NCBI RefSeq assembly: GCF_000427665.1
Contig: NZ_KE386572.1
Coordinates: forward strand, 2,194,196 to 2,258,195
Reading direction: 5' to 3'
Length of the DNA stretch: 64,000 bases
Origin: Geminicoccus roseus DSM 18922
GTDB taxonomy: Bacteria; Pseudomonadota; Alphaproteobacteria; Geminicoccales; Geminicoccaceae
A program made the position numbers and the translations under genes. Within the stretch, counting starts at the first letter, position 1; every line of letters starts with the position of its first letter. Shown piece after piece: positions 62,374 through 64,000 of this stretch. The notes under the pieces are model-generated. The model was given only the letters and a program-made list of their open reading frames with translations, ran no database searches and had not been told where the DNA came from.

Positions 62374-63753
62374 ATGGATCTTCAGGTCGCGATGCAGCGT
62401 TGGCAGGAGCTCGATGCCGAGCACCACCTGCATCCGTTCAGCACCCACCACCAGCTGGCGGAAAAAGGCACGCGCGTCATCGATCGCGGCGAAGGATGCC
62501 ATATTTGGGAAGCAGACGGCCATAAGCTCATCGACGGCATGGCCGGCTTGTGGTGCGTCCAGGTGGGCTACGGGCGGGAACGGCTGGCCAGGACAGCCTA
62601 CGAACAGCTCAAGCAGCTCAGCTACTACAACAGTTTCTTCCAGTGCGCCTCGATCCCCTCGATCGAGCTTTCGGCGAAGCTTGGAGAGATCCTGCCGGCC
62701 GGCATGAAACGGGTCTTTTTCGCTTCCTCCGGTTCCGAGGCCAACGATACGGTCATCAAGTCCGTCTGGTACTACTGGAACCTGATGGGCAAGCCCGGCA
62801 AGAAGCACTTCATCTCGCGCAAGCTCGGCTATCATGGAGTAGGTATCGGCTCTGCCAGCTTGACCGGCATGTCGTTCATGCACGGCATGTTCGACCTGCC
62901 GCTGCCGCGCTTCCACCACATCATGAACCCGTATTGGTGGGGCGAAGCCGAAGAAGGCGAGACCGAGGAGCAGATCGGCCAGCGTGCCGCCCAGGCGCTC
63001 GAGGACAAGATCCTGGAACTGGGGGCGGAGAATGTCGCAGCCTTCGTCGCCGAGCCGATCCAGGGCGCTGGCGGGGTGATCATTCCGCCGGACAATTACT
63101 GGCCGGCAATCCAGGCGATCTGCCGAAAGCACGACATCCTGCTGGTCGCCGATGAGGTCATCTGCGGGTTCGGCCGGACCGGCGCCTGGTGGGGCAGCGA
63201 GACCTACGGGATCCAGCCGGACATCATCGCGATGGCCAAGGGACTCTCGTCCGGCTACGTGCCGATCTCGGCGGTGGCCTTCGGCGCCAGGGTCGGCGAT
63301 GCCATCTTCAATGGCGAGAAGGAATATGCCCACGGCGTCACCTATGCCGGTCATCCGGTGGCGGCTGCCGTGTCGCTGGAGAACATCCGGATCATCGAGG
63401 AGGAAGGGCTGGCGACCCGGGCCGCCGGTCCGATCGGTGCCTACTGGAGGGAGGTCCTAACCGAGACCTTCAAGGACCATCCCATGGTCGGCCAGATCCG
63501 CACCAAGGGGCTGCTGGCCTGCCTGGAACTGGCCGAAGATCGCAGCAGGCGGAAGCGTTTCGACGAGAAGCGCGAGGTCGGCTCCACCTGCCGGGACCTG
63601 TCGGTGAAGAACGGGCTGGTGATGCGGGCGGTCCGGGATGGCATGGTGTTGTCGCCGCCCCTGATCGTGACCGAGGCGCAGGTCGACGAGATCGCCGCCA
63701 AGGCCAGGAAATCGATCGATGAGACGATGACTGCGGTCGGGTTCAAGGGCTGA
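62374..63753 (+). CDS. spuC: class III PLP aminotransferase, putrescine/polyamine-pyruvate type (SpuC-like)
   Basis: A 459-residue omega-aminotransferase. HLHPFSTHHQLAEKGTRVID opens the family core; SSGSEANDTVIKSVWYYWNL binds the cofactor phosphate; ADEVICGFGRTGAWWGSETY holds the PLP-binding Asp; and IIAMAKGLSSGYVPISAVAF carries the Schiff-base Lys. GLWCVQVGYGRERLA is typical of putrescine- or beta-alanine-pyruvate enzymes. The ATG at 62374 follows AAAGGTGG. It is 248 bp after puuA on the same strand and should convert putrescine or a glutamylated form to the aldehyde. Confidence 0.93.
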   Translation: MDLQVAMQRWQELDAEHHLHPFSTHHQLAEKGTRVIDRGEGCHIWEADGHKLIDGMAGLWCVQVGYGRERLARTAYEQLKQLSYYNSFFQCASIPSIELSAKLGEILPAGMKRVFFASSGSEANDTVIKSVWYYWNLMGKPGKKHFISRKLGYHGVGIGSASLTGMSFMHGMFDLPLPRFHHIMNPYWWGEAEEGETEEQIGQRAAQALEDKILELGAENVAAFVAEPIQGAGGVIIPPDNYWPAIQAICRKHDILLVADEVICGFGRTGAWWGSETYGIQPDIIAMAKGLSSGYVPISAVAFGARVGDAIFNGEKEYAHGVTYAGHPVAAAVSLENIRIIEEEGLATRAAGPIGAYWREVLTETFKDHPMVGQIRTKGLLACLELAEDRSRRKRFDEKREVGSTCRDLSVKNGLVMRAVRDGMVLSPPLIVTEAQVDEIAAKARKSIDETMTAVGFKG

Positions 63754-63768
63754 AAGAGGATAGGGACG

Positions 63769-64000
63769 ATGGCGGACCATGAGAACCTGCAGGATCTCCT
63801 CGCTGACGAGGAGCGGCTGCAGTTCGCCAGATTCGATAGCGACACTGCCCTGGCGCTCGGAATGTTCATCCTGGAGCAGGCACGTAGCCGCGGTCACGCC
63901 GTCACCATCGACGTGACCCGGGGCGCGCAGCAGGTCTTCCACGCGGCCATGTCTGGTACCAGCGCCGATAACGACGCCTGGGTTCAGCGCAAGGCTCGCG
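63769..64000 (+). CDS. UPF0303 / heme-degrading-domain protein (partial, runs off the window)
   Basis: ATG after AAAGAGGATAGGGACG, 15 bp downstream of the aminotransferase. The visible 77 residues read LALGMFILEQARSRGHAVTI, DVTRGAQQVFHAAMSGTSAD and NDAWVQRKAR, which matches the UPF0303/HbpS-like family (usually 150-165 residues). Possible heme- or flavin-binding role; the physiological job is not known. The C-terminal half is outside the window. Confidence 0.85.
   Translation, partial: MADHENLQDLLADEERLQFARFDSDTALALGMFILEQARSRGHAVTIDVTRGAQQVFHAAMSGTSADNDAWVQRKAR

Overview
The window is GC-rich DNA with few gaps between genes and many ATGA stop/start overlaps. It looks like a free-living alphaproteobacterium, probably Rhodospirillales or Geminicoccaceae-like. 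This rests on gene types only: a ROSE-type thermometer in front of an IbpA-like gene, YtfQRT-YjfF and GMC-rich catabolic operons, and a glutathione-dependent formaldehyde dehydrogenase. No rRNA or marker-gene comparison was possible. There is one tRNA gene (Ser-GCU). I see no transposase, integrase, CRISPR array or phage gene.

Layout. 1-1.0 kb: end of a gene, then a 120-bp tandem repeat built on the box CGAACCCGAG. 1.0-5.1 kb: small heat-shock protein under a predicted RNA thermometer, a seven-bladed-propeller gene split by an in-frame amber codon, and a Tim44-domain protein. 5.3-10.8 kb: a complete archaic (Csu-type) chaperone-usher pilus operon. 10.8-26.3 kb: a large catabolic cluster, almost all on the minus strand (CoA-transferase, MaoC, SDR, DHDPS-like lyase, GMC oxidoreductase, YtfQ-YtfR-YtfT-YjfF sugar importer, GH88 hydrolase, LacI regulator, second GMC). 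A divergent second CoA-transferase sits opposite, and two LacI-type operators lie between the divergent genes. 26.7-30.0 kb: tRNA-Ser, MATE exporter, S-(hydroxymethyl)glutathione dehydrogenase, atypical histidine phosphatase. 30.2-36.3 kb: two sulfotransferases, a GT4 and a GT39-like glycosyltransferase and a small secreted protein, suggesting a sulfated surface glycan. 37.1-43.8 kb: a MASE1 hybrid histidine kinase, then convergent rpfF and rpfC, a diffusible-signal-factor (DSF) quorum-sensing pair. 44.1-51.0 kb: a second catabolic region (RraA-like, GntR, IlvD/Edd, Ptb-like, SDR, HisD paralogue). 51.2-56.7 kb: a TetR/NTF2-like pair with a clear dyad operator, a Tat-exported copper-radical (galactose-oxidase-like) enzyme, msrB-msrA, and an ECF41 sigma factor preceded by a small ORF. 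56.8-64 kb: polA, then a putrescine-catabolism set (puuD, puuA-like, spuC-like aminotransferase) and the start of a UPF0303 protein.

How it fits together. The organism appears able to import and oxidise plant-type sugars, uronides and sugar acids, to consume polyamines and formaldehyde, to build an archaic pilus and possibly a sulfated glycan, and to sense cell density with DSF. The most interesting items are the RpfF/RpfC pair with no RpfG nearby, the unfamiliar catabolic cluster with paired LacI operators about 20 helical turns apart, the predicted ROSE thermometer, the amber-split propeller gene, and the ECF41 gene whose usual target gene is missing.
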